From positions 23,116 through 87,115 of the forward strand of contig NZ_SHKN01000007.1 of NCBI RefSeq assembly GCF_004217115.1: 64,000 bases of DNA. The letters run 5' to 3'. The translations under genes and the position numbers were made by a program. The notes under the pieces were generated by a model. That model saw nothing but the letters and a program-made list of their open reading frames with translations, made no database searches and had not been told where the DNA came from. This DNA comes from Ancylomarina subtilis (GTDB lineage: Bacteria > Bacteroidota > Bacteroidia > Bacteroidales > Marinifilaceae). Below are positions 63,951 through 64,000 of this stretch, in pieces; positions within the stretch are counted from its first letter, which is position 1, and each line of letters starts with the position of its first letter.

Positions 63951-64000
63951 AGGTTGGCATCGACCTACTCTCCCACCTTTCGGCAGTACCATCGGCGCTA
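63951..64000 (-). rRNA. rrf: 5S rRNA, 3' end (partial)
   Basis: The minus strand reads GCGCCGATGGTACTGCCGAA, then AGGTGGGAGAGTAGGTCGATGCC (given here by position 63957-63979), the conserved 3' half of bacterial 5S rRNA. The 5' part lies outside the window. As 5S is usually last in the operon, 23S and 16S genes should lie just beyond the right edge on the same strand. The exact 3' end may differ by a few bases. Confidence 0.9.

Noticed and set aside
1..64000. Prophage, insertion sequences, integrons, toxin-antitoxin or defence islands
   Set aside because: No transposase, integrase, phage structural, toxin or nuclease-helicase gene is visible. The gene content is core metabolism, translation, envelope and small DUF proteins.

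Overview
The window is 64 kb of chromosome from a Bacteroidota bacterium, probably a marine, facultatively anaerobic member of the Bacteroidales/Marinilabiliales (Marinifilaceae-like; this placement is inference). The evidence is an AT-rich genome, starts without Shine-Dalgarno motifs, promoter boxes of the TTTG / TAnnTTTG type, a fused SecDF, CarboxypepD_reg plus beta-barrel outer-membrane proteins, a Porin_10-like porin, an NtrY-like kinase and many Bacteroidota-typical DUF families (DUF4382, DUF4783, DUF1343, TIGR02757). Almost every gene is a core or conserved accessory gene. I see no prophage, insertion sequence, CRISPR array or defence island.

Layout. 0-8 kb: the end of glutamate dehydrogenase, a His-rich secreted protein, NDH-2, RidA, a small lipoprotein, valS and mdh. 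8-20 kb: a TonB-type outer-membrane protein, a retropepsin-like protein, secDF, tatA, then a same-strand run of Ca/Na antiporter, LolD-like ATPase, TIGR02757 protein and TrmN6, followed by a lipoprotein and a saccharopine dehydrogenase-like enzyme. 20-32 kb: mutS, a tRNA-Gly/tRNA-Leu pair behind a textbook promoter, small DUF proteins, an MBL-fold hydrolase, a YbaK deacylase, a Gate-domain membrane protein, glutamine synthetase and ung. 32-41 kb: rlmH, a 1220-residue sensor kinase, a LuxR regulator with a degenerate receiver paired with a hemerythrin protein, and the GTPases Der and Era. 41-53 kb: a DUF4382 lipoprotein between two near-identical terminators, an M20 dipeptidase, DUF3109, gpmI, an S41 protease, selD-yedF, a pseudouridine synthase, glmM and an NHL protein. 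53.7-54.8 kb: a gene-poor stretch holding a 14-copy, 21-bp tandem repeat. 54.8-64 kb: an aminotransferase, a thioredoxin-like protein, a NamZ-type lipoprotein, a LolE-like permease, a Nudix hydrolase, an MltF-like transglycosylase and a porin, then the 3' end of a 5S rRNA from an rRNA operon that continues past the window.

The most interesting places are (1) the leader of the hemerythrin/pseudo-receiver operon, with a promoter and two terminator-like hairpins that could form a small RNA or attenuator; (2) that operon itself, apparently a non-phosphorylatable signalling pair; and (3) the 294-bp, exactly 14 x 21-bp minisatellite that is open on both strands. Nothing here is clearly a large undescribed system.
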